64,000 nt of DNA, from NCBI RefSeq assembly GCF_048569485.1, contig NC_134359.1, positions 151,860,933-151,924,932 of the forward strand, written 5' to 3'. Source of the stretch: Anomaloglossus baeobatrachus (taxonomy: Eukaryota; Chordata; Amphibia; Anura; Aromobatidae). Below are positions 1-12,162 of the stretch, piece after piece. Within the stretch, counting starts at the first letter, position 1. Each line of letters begins with the position of its first letter. A model generated the notes under the pieces. The model was not told where the DNA came from. It saw only the letters and a list, made by a program, of their open reading frames with translations, and searched no databases. Made by a program: the position numbers and the translations under genes.

Positions 1-462
1 AGCAGTTTGGACGCACTGACGAGCTTGACTCAAGTAATGAGTATAACGGAAGTCAATAATTGGGCAGTTCGGCTCTCTGCCCACATACTGCCAGCTATAA
101 ATGAAGCATTTCTGGGAAGAGGGTTGGCTTTTTTTTTATTTTACATACAGCATCCAAACACATAGTTTTAAGTCCCAATGAGAGCCAAGCCAGAGACTGC
201 AAGTGGCTTTCACTGGGGTTCCGGCTCCCATCATTCATTGCTGGCTCTTTGTGTAAGATGGGTCACAAACAACACATCTGCGCACCTGCATTAGTCGGCC
301 AAGTACTAAGCTTACCTAAGCACCCCAATATTACATCAAGTATCAAACAAAGGCAGGCAGCTTGCCTACCATTAATAGTAGCCAAACATAAAAAAACAGA
401 TATAAATCTGGTATTGCTGTAATCATACTGACCTGAAGAATAAAGTGGTCTTCTTTCTTTTA
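1..462. other. Downstream flank of HIBCH, nothing recognised
   Basis: No exon, RNA gene or repeat that I recognise. The sequence is AT-rich and the short open frames show no family motif. Confidence 0.4.
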
Positions 463-1648
463 GATCAAGCAAAATTGGGATTAAATAGAATAATTTTTGA
501 AAATAGCACTTAAAACTTAGCTTTTAATACTACCTTTTTAAAAGGTCACCAGTCAGACCCAAGTGATTAAAATCATAACAACCGCATGCATAATTTTCCT
601 TTTTTGGTCCTTATACAAAAGGAAAATTATGTCACCTCTACAAAAAAGGGTGCAAAAGAGAGTTCCTCATTTAACCCATTAGGAGTTTTGGTCTTTAATC
701 GAAAATCCACTTACTCTCTTGCTGTAACAACAGTTTATCCCAATGTCCACCTCCAGGTAATAGTTTAACTAAATCAATTCCCTGAAATTAAGGCAATTAC
801 ATTTCAGGGAATTGATTTAGTTAAACCATCACCCCGAGGTGATTGTGGATGGCATCTGCGTTCCATAGACGGGAAGTGTGTTCACTAATCACATGACCTG
901 TCTGGGCGGATATGATGTCAGACACTGAAAGAGGGGGGATATTTAAATAAGCAGCATTTGTTAATGGCGTGGTACAGTGCGAGGAATGCCACCGCCACTG
1001 CTGCCAAATGGGGAGTGTGTGATTTAAAACCCCTTCATTTTGTGATCAATGTGAAGAGAGAGATATTTGCATGATTTTGATGTTTGTTTTCAGCATAAAA
1101 GTTGGCTGAGTTGGGGCATTAGAGAGATATGAGCGCCACCACTGCTGTAACATGGTGAGTGTACAAAATAAAATCATGTATATAATTATATGCAACATCT
1201 GGACATTGGTGTGATATTATCGTTTGGTTTCAGCATGTTTTTGGAATAAGTCCGGATGTTTGGACTAACGTGTAAGAATACCTAAGAATGCCATATAGGT
1301 GACTTCCCTGAGGAATCTTGTGAGGAAACGCGTTGAGAAAAACAGATGGCAAATTTTGGGTTCCAGTAAATTAAAAAAAATGGACCCTAGCAAGTTCTAA
1401 GAAGATCGGGTGAGACTGTTTCGATTATTCTAAATGTATATTGTGAAGGAATTGCAGCATCATGTATTCCTAGGATTCAATAGGTTCATAGCGTGTTAAC
1501 GACCAAAAAAGGAAAATTATGCATGCGGTTGTTATGATTTTAATCACTTGGATCTGACTGGTGACCTCTTAAAAAGGTAGTATTAAAAGCTAAGTTTTAA
1601 GTGCTTTTTTTCAAAAATTATTATATTTAATCACAATTTTGCTTGATC
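463..1648. mobile_element. Element bounded by ~146-bp inverted repeats
   Basis: The segment at about 463-608 reappears inverted at about 1,501-1,648 with only a few mismatches; both arms share the block AACCGCATGCATAATTTTCC. A smaller inverted pair lies inside (about 765-789 against 806-829). There is no transposase frame. A hammerhead-like motif at 1,308 lies between the arms, the same association seen in the Penelope-like dimer at 36-49 kb. It may be a folded Penelope-like remnant or a DNA transposon with long terminal repeats; I cannot decide, and I see no clear target duplication. Confidence 0.6.
1308..1334 (+). ncRNA. Hammerhead-ribozyme-like motif
   Basis: CTGAGGA (1,308-1,314) is followed after ten bases by GAAACGCGTTG. 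The order CTGANGA, short stem II, GAAAC is the conserved hammerhead core, and GAAACGCGT is the form seen in the Penelope-like arm at 49,139. Stem II is weak here, so activity is doubtful. Confidence 0.4.
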
Positions 1649-2818
1649 AAACTGTATTTATTTGATTGTGGTATTATCCAGTAGATGCATTTGTTGTTCT
1701 TACTTTTACCAAACAGTGATCAGCATAATCTCATTGGTACCATTTTCAGACATATAACATTCTTGATGTCTTTCTATTCTGATTTTTGTGAGGCAGAATG
1801 AACAAAACAGCAATTCAGTCATTTTTTTTTTTGGGGGGGGGGGGTTATGAGGGGCTTATGAATACAGCCATTGTAAAGGTAATGCAATGGCTTTATTCTT
1901 TGGGACAGAATGATTACAGTGACATCACATTTATAATTTCTTTATGTTTTGCCCCTTTTACACAATAAATAATAATTTCCTATATTCTGATAGCTATAGC
2001 TCTTTTTTTTCCGACTAACTGAGCTGAGTTGGTGCTTGTTTTTTGCGGTACGAGATGACATTTTCAGGGATACCATTTGCATTTGACATTTTGATAGCAC
2101 AGTTCATGTGCTCAAATAATCGCTATGACATACTGGTACATCCATTTATAGGAACACACCGCTACGTCCAATGTCGGGAAGGGATTAAGGACCAGATAAT
2201 TTTTAGTCTTTCCACGTCTTATTTAAAGAGCCAGAACAATTTTATTTTGACAGACGTGTGAGGGCTAGTTTTATGGGGGACTAGATGTAGTGTTGAAAGA
2301 CATGATTTACTTTACCATATCATGTACTGAAACAAGGGAAGAAAAATCCAAGTTTGCTGCAATGGTAAAAGAAAAAAAAAATCCGCTCATGTTTTTGGGT
2401 TTTGTTTTGACTTGGTCAATCTAATTATGGCAATAACAAATCTGAATAGATTTTTTTTTTCTATTTTAAGTGATGACATTTTTTTTAATATTGTAAAACA
2501 ATGTTTTTGCTATGTGTTGTCAGTTTTTGACAGGCATAACATTTTTATTTTTCTGTTGGCGTGGCTGAGTGAGGGTTTTTTTATTTTGCACAGTGAGACA
2601 ATCTTTTTACTGATACCAATTGTATGTACATAAGATGATTTCGTTGCTTATTATTACAGTTTTTAGGAAGGTGAGGTGACCAACTAATGCAATTCAGGTG
2701 ATTTCATTGTTTTTCTATGTGGCATTTACAAATCAGGTTAATTAATTTCATATTTTAATAGTTCACACTTTAATGAATGCAACAATACCAAATGTGTTAT
2801 TTATCCCTTTATAATTTT
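1649..2818. other. AT-rich flank without recognised genes
   Basis: No gene is seen. It contains a short poly-G run near 1,834-1,845 and several poly-T and poly-A runs. The open frames here are T-rich and carry no motif. Confidence 0.4.
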
Positions 2819-2925
2819 TAAAGGAAATCTGTCAGCAAAGAGTAATCTGGGTAGTCTGAAGTGCGGTGATGTCATTGAGAAGAAAAGCATAACGGCACTG
2901 GAACCCAGAGAAGGTGAGTATATTA
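2819..2925 (+). repeat. Diverged copy of a TTAAAGGGAACCTGTCA-type repeat
   Basis: Starts with a variant of TTAAAGGGAACCTGTCA. The same start occurs on the minus strand at about 9,185-9,297 and 29,020-29,176. It is dispersed and non-coding; family unknown. Confidence 0.4.
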
Positions 2926-2994
2926 ATACATACAAACTACATTACATACACACATACATAGATTTAAACAAAAAAAAAAATCTTCATGGGAGGG

Positions 2995-3005
2995 TTTATT
3001 TTATT
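2995..3005 (-). terminator. HIBCH: Candidate poly(A) signals of HIBCH
   Basis: On the minus strand two overlapping AATAAA hexamers lie here. They are the first canonical signals downstream of the HIBCH stop codon at 3,484-3,486, giving a 3' UTR of roughly 0.5 kb. Use of these signals is inferred from position only. Confidence 0.45.
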
Positions 3006-3483
3006 GTGAACTAGGGTGTGTTCCATTTGGAGATTTTGAAACAAACATAGTTTTCCATACAATTATGATATCACTTTACAATATTTCATGTTTACAATTG
3101 TGGCTTCTAAAATAATTATTATTACTATGTGAGCTCACTGTACCTTTGTAGTTCTCAATGAAATTAGTGTTGCAAATGGTTTATAGAGGTTATAAATGAA
3201 AACCACAAAGAACATGTGAACATAACCTGTTGTCATTATGATTTAAAAAGAGAAAACACAGAAATTTGACAATAAATGGCTTCACTCAACCACTAACCAT
3301 GAGTGGGAAAAAAAGATTGTGTGTTATCATTCATATTCTCTGAAAAAAGGCCAATAAAGCAAAAAACTGATGGGGTATGTAATCTTTTGAGCACAACTGT
3401 AGCTATCAAAATTTAGCAGTACAAAGTGATTTAAAAAAAAAAAAAATAATAAAAACAAAAACAGAACGTTTGCCTTATTTATA

Positions 3484-3599
3484 TTATAAGATCAGGTCGT
3501 TTTCCCCAAGGGATGCAAAACAGCTGTCTAGGTATTCATCAGTGACTTCTTCTAATTTCTGTGGTTTCCACTTTGGATTCTGATCTTTGTCAATCAGGA
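3484..3599 (-). CDS. HIBCH: HIBCH, last coding exon (C-terminus)
   Basis: Read on the minus strand after an acceptor CTTTACAG, this exon codes for [13 protein letters not shown] and then a C-terminal tail ending SLGENDLIL and TAA. It closely follows the known vertebrate HIBCH C-terminus (VLIDKDQ-PKWKP, EEVT, then SLG near the end). Its first codon is completed by the G that ends the exon at 58,536-58,569, so the phase agrees. HIBCH is the mitochondrial enzyme of valine breakdown that hydrolyses 3-hydroxyisobutyryl-CoA to 3-hydroxyisobutyrate and CoA; it belongs to the enoyl-CoA hydratase (crotonase) superfamily. The catalytic residues lie upstream of these exons and outside the window. The start at 3,599 is set by the acceptor; the exon continues 3' as untranslated sequence. 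Confidence 0.93.
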
Positions 3600-4425
3600 C
3601 TGTAAAGCACAAGAAAAACAAATTAAAAGTTACTTAGTTACCATTAACATCAGAGAATATTTTTTGCCAAATTCTGTCATAAAATCTTAACCCAAAAAAA
3701 TATTGATATACAAATTTCATTGGTATTAGCAATAACAACCAGAGGTGAACTGTAAAACATCTGTCCCAGTGTGGTATGGATAACACATATCCATGATTAA
3801 CATGTTTATATCCCCTTGACAAAGCGAGTTACTGCAAAATGTGACACGTACGTTGGGGTCTCACCTCGGTTTACCCCCTGTTCTACCACTGTGACTACCT
3901 CTAAAGAAAATTTACATTATAGGCTATGGTTCATATGTTTTAATACAAATACCACCATTTTCTGTGCTGAATCTGCCTTCACATTTTTGGGATATTTTTT
4001 CCAAGGTGGAATTAATCCTTGTGGGGTATTTTCTCAGGTTGCTCCTGGTGCCACCACTGAGAATATCACTAAATTAAATTCACACCATAGGCTATGGTTC
4101 ATATGCTTTAATTTAATAATGTCTTTTTCGCTGCCTCACATACTGGGATACCTTCCCCTAGCTTGTGCATGGGGTTAACCCCTGTATATACTATTTCTTA
4201 CCATTTGTGACTAATCACTACAGGCTGTACATTAATAGCCGCTACGTAGGTTTATTTACATGATTATTTGGGACATATGATACTCTGTTACCAGTGTCTA
4301 ATAGTACTACTATATATCATCATTTTGTATGTCATTGTACACCTTTGTGGTGTTTTTAAAGAATGTTTAATTAAAAATAATTTTTTTGTATTTGCACAGT
4401 CTTGTCCATGAAGTCCTCCTTTTTA

Positions 4426-4467
<42 letters not shown>

Positions 4468-4985
4468 CTATTTATGTAGTTGGCATTTGTTCTTTTGCAT
4501 TATATTGTTTATTCTTTTCCTACAAGCGAAATTAAGCAACTTTCTAAATATTCTTTATTAAAAATGCTGCTTCTATAGAGCTGCTAGGCTTGTCACACAC
4601 TTGTCTTGCTGCTTCAGTAACAAACATGACAGGAATTGTATATAGCAGATTAGAGTTAGACGTGGGGGGATTATGTCCATCTAACTACAGAGGCAAACCA
4701 CAGGTAAATCTGCAGAAGGCGGAAAAATGCTGTGTATTGAGAGGAGGAGTATCCACAGTAGATTCTGGGATGAGAAACTACACCTCATCAGTGTCAAGGA
4801 AGAAAAGAGCCTTCAATAGCTTTGTAAACAGAATCAGTTCAGGGGGGATTGTCCAAGAGAGCTAATAAAAACAACACGGCTGCATTTTTGTACTGTTTTA
4901 TGTACTTTACTTGTACTAGATACTGTTGCAGCCCCTGTAAAATCTCTTCTCAGTTTACACAATGACATAGCACTGCAGTCAGCTA
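3600..4985. other. Intron stretch with a partial direct duplication and an AT microsatellite
   Basis: A ~65-bp block containing ATAGGCTATGGTTCATATG occurs at about 3,883-3,950 and again at about 4,050-4,115, in direct order. A TA-repeat run lies at about 4,427-4,462. No gene is recognised. Confidence 0.45.
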
Positions 4986-6634
4986 CAGTCATATGAAAAA
5001 GTTTGAGCCCCCCCATTAATGTTAACCTTTTTTCTTTATAACAATTTGGGTTTTTGCAACAGCTATTTCAGTTTCATATATCTAATAACTGGATCAACTG
5101 AGTAATATTTCTGGATTGAAATGAGGTTTATTGTACGAACAGAAAATGTGCAATCCGCATTTAAACAAAATTTGACAGGTGCGAAAGTATGGGCACCTCA
5201 ACATAAAAGTGACATTAATATTTTGTAGATCCTTCTTTTGCAAAAATAACAGCCTCTAGTTGCTTCCTGTAGCTTTTAATGAGTTCCTGGATCCTGGATG
5301 AAGGTATATTTGACCATTCCTGTTTACAAAACAATTCCAGTTCAGTTAAGTTTGATGGTCGCCGAGCATGGACAGCACGCTTCAAATCATCCCACAGATT
5401 TTCAATGATATTCAGGTCTGGGGACTGGGATGGCCATTCCAGAACATTGTAATTGTTCCTCTGCATGAATGCCTGAGTAGATTTGGAGCGGTGTTTTGGA
5501 TCATTGTCTTGCTGAAATATCCATCCCCTGCGTAACTTCAACTTCGTCACTGATTCTTGCACATTATTGTCAAAAATGTGCTGATACTGAGTTGAATCCA
5601 TGCGACCCTCAACTTTAACAAGATTCCCGGTGCCGGCATTGTCCACACAGCCCCAAAGCATGATGAACCCTCCACCAAATATTACTGTGGGTAGCAAGTG
5701 CTTTTCTTGGAATGCCGTGTTTTTTTGCCTCTATTCATAACGCCTTTTTGTATGACCAAACAACTCAATCTTTGTTTCATCAGTCCACAGGACCTTCTTC
5801 CAAAATGTAACTGGCTTGTCCAAATGTGCTTTTGCATACCTCAGGCGACTCTGTTTGTGGCGTGCTTGCAAAAATGGCTTTTTTTGCAACACTCTACCAT
5901 ACAGCTTCTCCTTGTCCAAAGTGCGCTGTATTGTTGACCGATGCACATTGACACCATCTACAGCAAGATGATGCTGCAGGTCTTTGGAGGTGGTCTGTGG
6001 ATTGTCCTTGACTGTTCTCACCATTCTTCTTCTCTGCCTTGCTGATATTTTTCTTGGCCTACCACTTCTGGGCTTAACAAGAACTGTACCTGTGTTCTTC
6101 CATTTCCTTACTATGTTCCTCACAGTGGAAACTGACAGATTAAATCTCTGAGACAACTTTTTGTATCCTTCCCCTAAACAACTATGTTGAAGAATCTTTG
6201 TTTTCAGATCATTTGAGAGTTGTTTTGAGGAGCCCATGATGCCACTCTTCATAGGAGATTCAAATAAGAGAACAACTTGCAAGTGGCCACCTTAAATATC
6301 TTTTCTCATGATTGGATACACCTGCCTATGAAGTTGAAAGCTCAATGAGGTTACAAAACCAATTTAGTGCTTTAGTAAGTCAGTAAAAAGTAGTTAGGAG
6401 TGTTCAAATCAAAAAATTGATAAGGGTGCCCATACTTTTGCACCGTTCAAATTTTGTTTAAATGCGGGTCGCACATTTTCTGTTAGTACAATAAACCTCA
6501 TTTCAATCCAGAAATATTACTCAGTCCATCAGTTATTAGATATATGAAACTGAAATAGCTGTTGCAAAAACCCAAATTGTTATAAAGAAAAAAGGTTAAC
6601 ATTAATAGGGGTGCCCAAACTTTTTATATGACTG
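4986..6634 (-). mobile_element. Tc1-like transposon A, nearly intact
   Basis: The element is flanked by TA on both sides (4,984-4,985 and 6,635-6,636) and has terminal inverted repeats of about 210 bp beginning CAGTCATATGAAAAAGTTTG. At 1,649 bp with one transposase gene on the minus strand it has the normal size and plan of a vertebrate Tc1 element with long repeats. The outer ~200 bp of the two ends match at most positions, so it is fairly young. Confidence 0.95.
5215..6237 (-). pseudogene. Tc1 transposase A, one in-frame stop
   Basis: Cut-and-paste transposase of the Tc1 family, 340 codons, starting MGSSKQLSND at 6,237. The N-terminus has the paired helix-turn-helix with the GRPRK linker. 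The DDE triad is visible: D in [12 protein letters not shown] in QQDNDPKH, and E in SPDLNIIENLW, with the DD34E spacing. The reading frame stays constant from start to the final STKY. The only disruption I see is a TAG at codon 169 (plus-strand 5,731-5,733), where related proteins have Trp, so a single G-to-A change is the likely cause. The upstream methionine at 6,282 is less likely because family members start at MGSSK or similar. Confidence 0.9.
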
Positions 6635-6877
6635 TATGTAAAGGAATTACATAGACTTAACAGCAACAAAATAACAGGAAATATTTATTAAAAAATCTGA
6701 TTATAACATGACCTTTTAGCATTTATAAAGTTAATAAGTAATAAAAAAACAAATAATCTGCAAAAGAGAAGATAATAATTAGAGACTTTGAGACTGGCCT
6801 CACCAGTGAAGTACCCTCTTGTTGTTGTCGAGGCTCAGTATTCAACAGATGTGGTTATAAGCAGCACAGGGATTTTA

Positions 6878-8600
6878 CTAGTAGTGATGGCTGGACCCCC
6901 CCCCCCCCCGATATATGGAATCGGGAGACTCACCCGAGCTTTTTGTAAAGTCCGTTTTTGGGGTTGGAGATAACGCGAATTTGCGTCCCAACCCAGAGCT
7001 TGAACTTTACAGTTAAGGGATGGGGCGGGGGGGCTGTAAAATAAAGAATATAGTAAATGATAAACATTGTCATTATGCCTACTGGTCCCGCGATGCGTCC
7101 TGCAGACTCTTTCTCCCGGCCACTTCTACTTCCGGGTCCAATCATTAACTTCCGGTGGTATTCACTGCACTGCTTGTCACTTCGCAGTCTTTTGCTGTTT
7201 TCAGCCGTGTTCGCGGTGACGTCAGGGTTCACCTGAGTCCATGGCTTAGCCATGGACTCGATTGAACTTTGACTATCACTGTCAGCCTGCTTCTCGCTCT
7301 GTAGAGACGCTTGTCTGTACACAGCGATGAAGCAGAGCTGACATTGCTCTCCTTGTGGACTACGTTGGACTAAGGCTTTTTTTTATAATAAAGATGGAGT
7401 CTCTAAATTTTTTTTGTTTTATCTGTAATAAAAAAAAAAATTCTATGTGTTGTGTTTTTTTTTTACTGTTTACTAGAAATTCATGGTGGCCATGTCTAAC
7501 TTGGTGTGACACCATGACTTTTGGGCTTAGTACCAGCTGAAAATACAAAGCTGGTATTAACTCCTTTATTACTCAGTGTGCCACCGACATCAGGGCCATC
7601 GGATGAGCTGGGTAAAGTGTCTGGAAATGGCACTAAGACACAATGTGCCATTTCCAGGGGCGTCTGCGGTTTTTAGCATGGGGGGTCCAGAATTCTTGGG
7701 CCTTACCATGCTGAGAATCCCAGCCCCCAGCTGCCTGGTTTTACCTGACAGAATCAAAATACGGCGGGAGAAGATGCATTTTTTTTTGATAAATAATTAA
7801 AAAAAAATTAATGGGCTTCTCTGTATTTTGATTGCCAGCCAAGGTAAAGCAAGGCAGATGGGGGTGGCAGCCCGTAGCCGTCCGCTTTATCTGCGCTGTG
7901 AATAAAAAATACAGCGAAGCGCTACTTCATTTTTTTAAATTATTTATCTTTACACTACTATATGTGTGAGGGACCCAACAGCCAATCTCAGACGCTGTCA
8001 CGCAGAATGGGTGTCTGTGATTGGCTGTTGGAGTAACCAGGAATCTGCCCGTACATTCTAGATGTTAGGATGTATGGGCTGGTTTCAGGTTACTCCAGCA
8101 TCCAATCACAGATGCCCACTCTGTGACAGCATCTGAGATTGTCTGTTATTTTAACAGTAAAATAAAACAACAACACAGAGAAAAAAATATTTTATTAGAA
8201 ATAAAACAGAAGACATTTAGGACTCCATCTTTATTACCCAAAAAAAACCCTCCGACATAGTCCAAAGGTGGGCGAGCATCTTCAGCTCTGCTACATCTGT
8301 GCGATAGACAAACACAGGTCTGTTCACATAAACTCAGCTGAGAGCTGTGAGAGACTTCACCCGAGTGTACAGTTGAGACCGGTCAGCTGTGCTTCCGGGT
8401 AACCTCCACTGACTACAGGACCTTCCATGATGTCATAGACATGTGACCAGTCTGGTGTGAATGTTGTTGTTTCCTCGTGGGTTACAGTACCTTCCATGAC
8501 ATCTTGCACACGTCACCATTCATAGTTTTTTTTTTTTTGTTTTCAATTAATCAAACTGGTGATGTCAGCTGTGCCATCGGGTAACCCTAAATCTGATGTC
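6878..8600. repeat. Folded non-autonomous repeat related to the GAGATGAGC family
   Basis: About 7,055-7,115 (TCCCGCGATGCGTCCTGCA) matches the element at 62.27 kb. The block around AATAAAGATGGAGTC (7,390) returns inverted at 8,215-8,300, and 7,981-8,045 returns inverted at 8,085-8,150. The unit is therefore a partial fold-back with unequal arms. No coding capacity; the outer ends are not clear. Confidence 0.5.
7981..8150. repeat. Palindrome with ~65-bp arms
   Basis: CCAATCTCAGACGCTGTCAC reads inverted as GTGACAGCATCTGAGATTG about 150 bp later. The centre is near 8,067. Confidence 0.7.
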
Positions 8601-9570
8601 AGCGCTCAATTTACGGCAGTGTTTTTGTGACGTCAGTTATCCGATCTTCTCCCTCTCTAAAGAAGCAAAAATACTTCCCTAGCGAAACGTGCCTTGGGGG
8701 TACAGAGCCTGGTTATTTGACTCCACTTTGGAGTTTCCTGCGCCCACATACATAGATAACTTTATTGACATAGGTACGTACCCTTAAGAGGTTGAGGGGT
8801 GGATTATATGCACTGTATTGTACTTTATTCACTTGAGTTTCCACTCTCCTACCGATCTACTTCTCTTTGTCATGTGTATGCTGCATAAGGGGGTACTTTA
8901 TGCATGTTGTTACATCATGCTGATATTTCTGATCAGAATTTTCCAATCATGTGGTGCTTTATCCCCATCATGTTGGTTTTTATGATTCACTCTGGTTTTA
9001 TCTTGTTCACCACTGTAATTGTTTTGTGTCAACAAAATCTCAGATATTTATGTTGCAAAATTAACTCCAGTCCTCAATTTTTTTCAGATCTATTATGGAG
9101 TTTGGCATTGGAAAAACTTATGCAATCATCAGCAATTATGATAGATATGGTTTATAGGAGTTTTGTTCTCATATTGAGTGGTTAATGAATGGTAACAATT
9201 CAGAAAGTATGTAGCAGTGCTCACAGAGCATCTGTCCATTGATTTCTTTATTGAAAAGGGGCAACTAAGATTTATGACAGGTTCTCTTTAAAAGCAATCT
9301 ATACATTTGCTGATGAAAAACTATTGTTTGCATATTAGTAATTACTTTAGTATAAAAAGTCACCTTAAGATTCAGGTTGCAATCTTCATTCCAATATACA
9401 ATTTCAGATATAAATTATATAGATATAAATTTGGCTTAGGTGTGTGTTGCACTAATATATGGTATATGTGACTTCTTGGAATCTGCACTACTGCCTCAAC
9501 CAACTGTCTTCAATTAGCAAAATCTCATTCATGTACCCATTTCTACATCTATGGCCTCATTCATATGTGT
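8601..9570. other. Intron stretch, no gene seen
   Basis: Holds a GAAACGTG sequence near 8,681 resembling a decayed Penelope-type hammerhead 3' half, and on the minus strand at about 9,185-9,297 a TTAAAGAGAACCTGTCA repeat start. The 93-codon frame at 8,904 has no family motif. Confidence 0.35.
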
Positions 9571-10695
9571 TTAACCCCTTGACGACCGGCCGATTTTGCG
9601 CTTTCGTTTTAAGACCTAACTTTTTTTATTTTTCAGTCAATATGGTCATGTGAGGGGGCTCATTTTTTGCGGCACGAGCTACACTTTTAAATGAAACCAT
9701 GAGTTTTACCATATAGTGTACTGGAAAACGGCAAAAAAGTTCCAAATGCGGAAAAATTGCAAAAAAAGTGTGATTTCACTATTGTTTTTGAGATATTTTA
9801 TTCACTGTCTTCACTACATGGTAAAACTGATGTGTGGCTGTGATGGCTCAGGTCCGTGCAAGTTCGTAGATACGAAAAACGAATAGGTTTACTTTTATCT
9901 AAGGGGTTAAAAAAAAAATCAGAAGTATATCAGAAAAAAGTGGTGTACGTTTTTACGCCATATTCCACAACCCGTAGCGTTCTCATTTTTTGGGATCTAT
10001 GGCTCAATGACGGCTTATTTTTTGCGTTGCGAGCTGAAATTTTTAACCGTACCATTTTTGCGCAGATGCTACGTTTTGATAGCCTGTTATTGCATTTTGC
10101 ACAAAATTCGTGGCGACCAAAAAACGTACTTTTGGTGTTTAGAATTTCTTTGCCGCTACGCCGTTTACTGGTCAGATTAATTGATTTTATATTTTGATAG
10201 AGCGGGCATTTCTGAATGCGGCAAAACCAAATGTATATTTATTTTTTTTAACCCTTTAACTTTCAATGGGGCGAATGGGGGGGTGATTTCAACTTTTAGG
10301 TTTTTTATTTTTTCTAAACCTTTTTTAAACTTTTTTTTTTAATTTCACTAGTCCCCCTAGGGGATTTTAACGATCAACAGTTTGATAGCTCATTCATTTC
10401 TCCCGATCAGAGCAGCACTGCTCAGACCGAGAGAAATGATCATCTCTTCTAACAGCACCTTACCCTGTGCTACCATGACAACCACCGGATCCACGTGATC
10501 ACGTCACGTGACTTCCGGTGGAGGCATGTGAGTAAAGTTATAGTGCTATCGCTATTATAATGGCGCTGTCACATATTGATGGGTTAAAAGTCACGGGTGG
10601 ATAGCATCAGCTGTACATATTAGCTGAGATGTGCGCCGATTAACACTATGATTGCTAGGACATAAGGTTACTGCCCGCAGTTGTTAGAGGGTTAG
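9571..10695. mobile_element. TTAA-flanked non-autonomous repeat, copy 1
   Basis: Begins TTAACCCCTTGACGACCGGC and ends GTTAGAGGGTTAG. Its interior (for example TACCATATAGTGTACTGGAAAA) matches copy 2 at 12,163 over most of its length. A TTAA target and CCCCTT ends are features of piggyBac- and Kolobok-like transposons; family membership is inferred since no transposase is present. Confidence 0.6.
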
Positions 10696-12162
10696 AGACA
10701 ACCTGTAAGTGCACACTTGTGTAATGTAAAGACATGACTGTAACGGTGCTATAATACATATTAAATTCACATCTTTCGTGACACTTTGTTGTGACTGTAC
10801 AGTAGGTTGTACTAGCCCTGATGAAGCCGCTGCGGCTGTGACACCCATCCTGAGCGGTATTATTGACTCTTCGTTCCACACACCACTGTGTGATCTATTG
10901 ACCCCTGGCCTCCATTGGTGACTATTACTCGTACTCTTAGCAGTGTCTGGCACCAGGGCTACGGCCCCTGGATCGTTTTTGCTTCTGTGTCAGGGCTTGC
11001 CGGCATGATTTCAGCCTAAATTTCCTACAGGAGCACCTGGTGCTGTCCGATTACCCTATAACCCATATTATATTTACAACTATATACCGTCATTATTTTG
11101 GGTTTTATAGGCTTATATACTACTGTTACTGCTAGTGCGGTTTGGCTATAGGTATGACCCTTTGTACCATCTCTGCAGCTATATGCTTCAGTTCCTATAT
11201 CTAGTAGCCTACTGGTGACCATCCTCTGTTATACCTTGCATTTTAGATATCATTATATGTTTCCCCATCAGGATATACTGGCATTGTTCCAGGCTCACCT
11301 GTAGGGGTTCTGACTCTATTTGGTTTCACTCACTTTTTGCTTACATGCATGGTCATCCTAACTTGTCTAATTTAGGATACCTACAACTACGCGCACTGGC
11401 TCTGCTCAGGTTATATTGGCTTGGGCATTTACCTGATTATTACCGGCATTCATATATCTTATAAATAATATTTGTATATATTGTTCTATACATCCGGTGG
11501 TATATGGACACATACATGGTAGCATCAGCTATTGCTACTCCTTTGGTGCTATTATAGATCATGCGCAATATACATATATATTTGATACCTGATATTTGAC
11601 ATTGCACTCCTTGTGATTTCCATCTAGTCACTTATACATGTTTATTATTTGACACTGTATTTATTAGTCGCATCTATCATTGTCAGATTGTGGCCCGGGT
11701 CCCGCTCAGTGGGTGTTTTTGTCTTTTCATGTTTTTTAATTGTTTTTAAAAATGTCTTTTTCAATGCATTAATAAAGTTGTCTTCCTTATATATTACTTT
11801 TGGTGTGCCCCTGATTGTTTTTGCGGAATCTTGCTCTTTCTCACATTGTTCTGGTTTCTCCTTCCGCAACAGGTTTAGCACCCTCATATCATTGATTTGT
11901 ATTGTTAGTGGTGCACTCCACCCCTTAGTTGGGTCTTTTCCTCCCTGTCTGTGATTCCCTGGCCCATCCGCCTGCCTCTAGTCTGTGAATGACCAGCCTC
12001 CTCTGTTTGAAATCTCACCAGTGACCTGTCATTCCACTGCGCAACAAAAAATAACTTTCGTTTGCTACTTTGCAAAAACCTTTTGTCCTATACTACATCG
12101 AGTGTGCATATTCCAAATCCGAAGTCAGAATTGTTGTAACACATCAGGAAATTTTGTTATAT
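10696..12162 (+). other. Probable Penelope-like 3' region remnant
   Basis: Lies between two TTAA repeats. It carries a hammerhead-like motif at 10,818 and, near 11,770, AATAAAG following a T-rich stretch, as at a retroelement 3' end. No reading frame with a recognisable domain. Attribution to a PLE rests on the hammerhead alone. Confidence 0.35.
10818..10842 (+). ncRNA. Hammerhead-ribozyme-like motif, decayed
   Basis: CTGATGA is followed by AGCCG-CTG-CGGCT, a perfect five-pair stem II, and then GTGAC where the core needs GAAAC. The stem is well kept but the 3' core is changed, so it is probably inactive. Confidence 0.45.
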
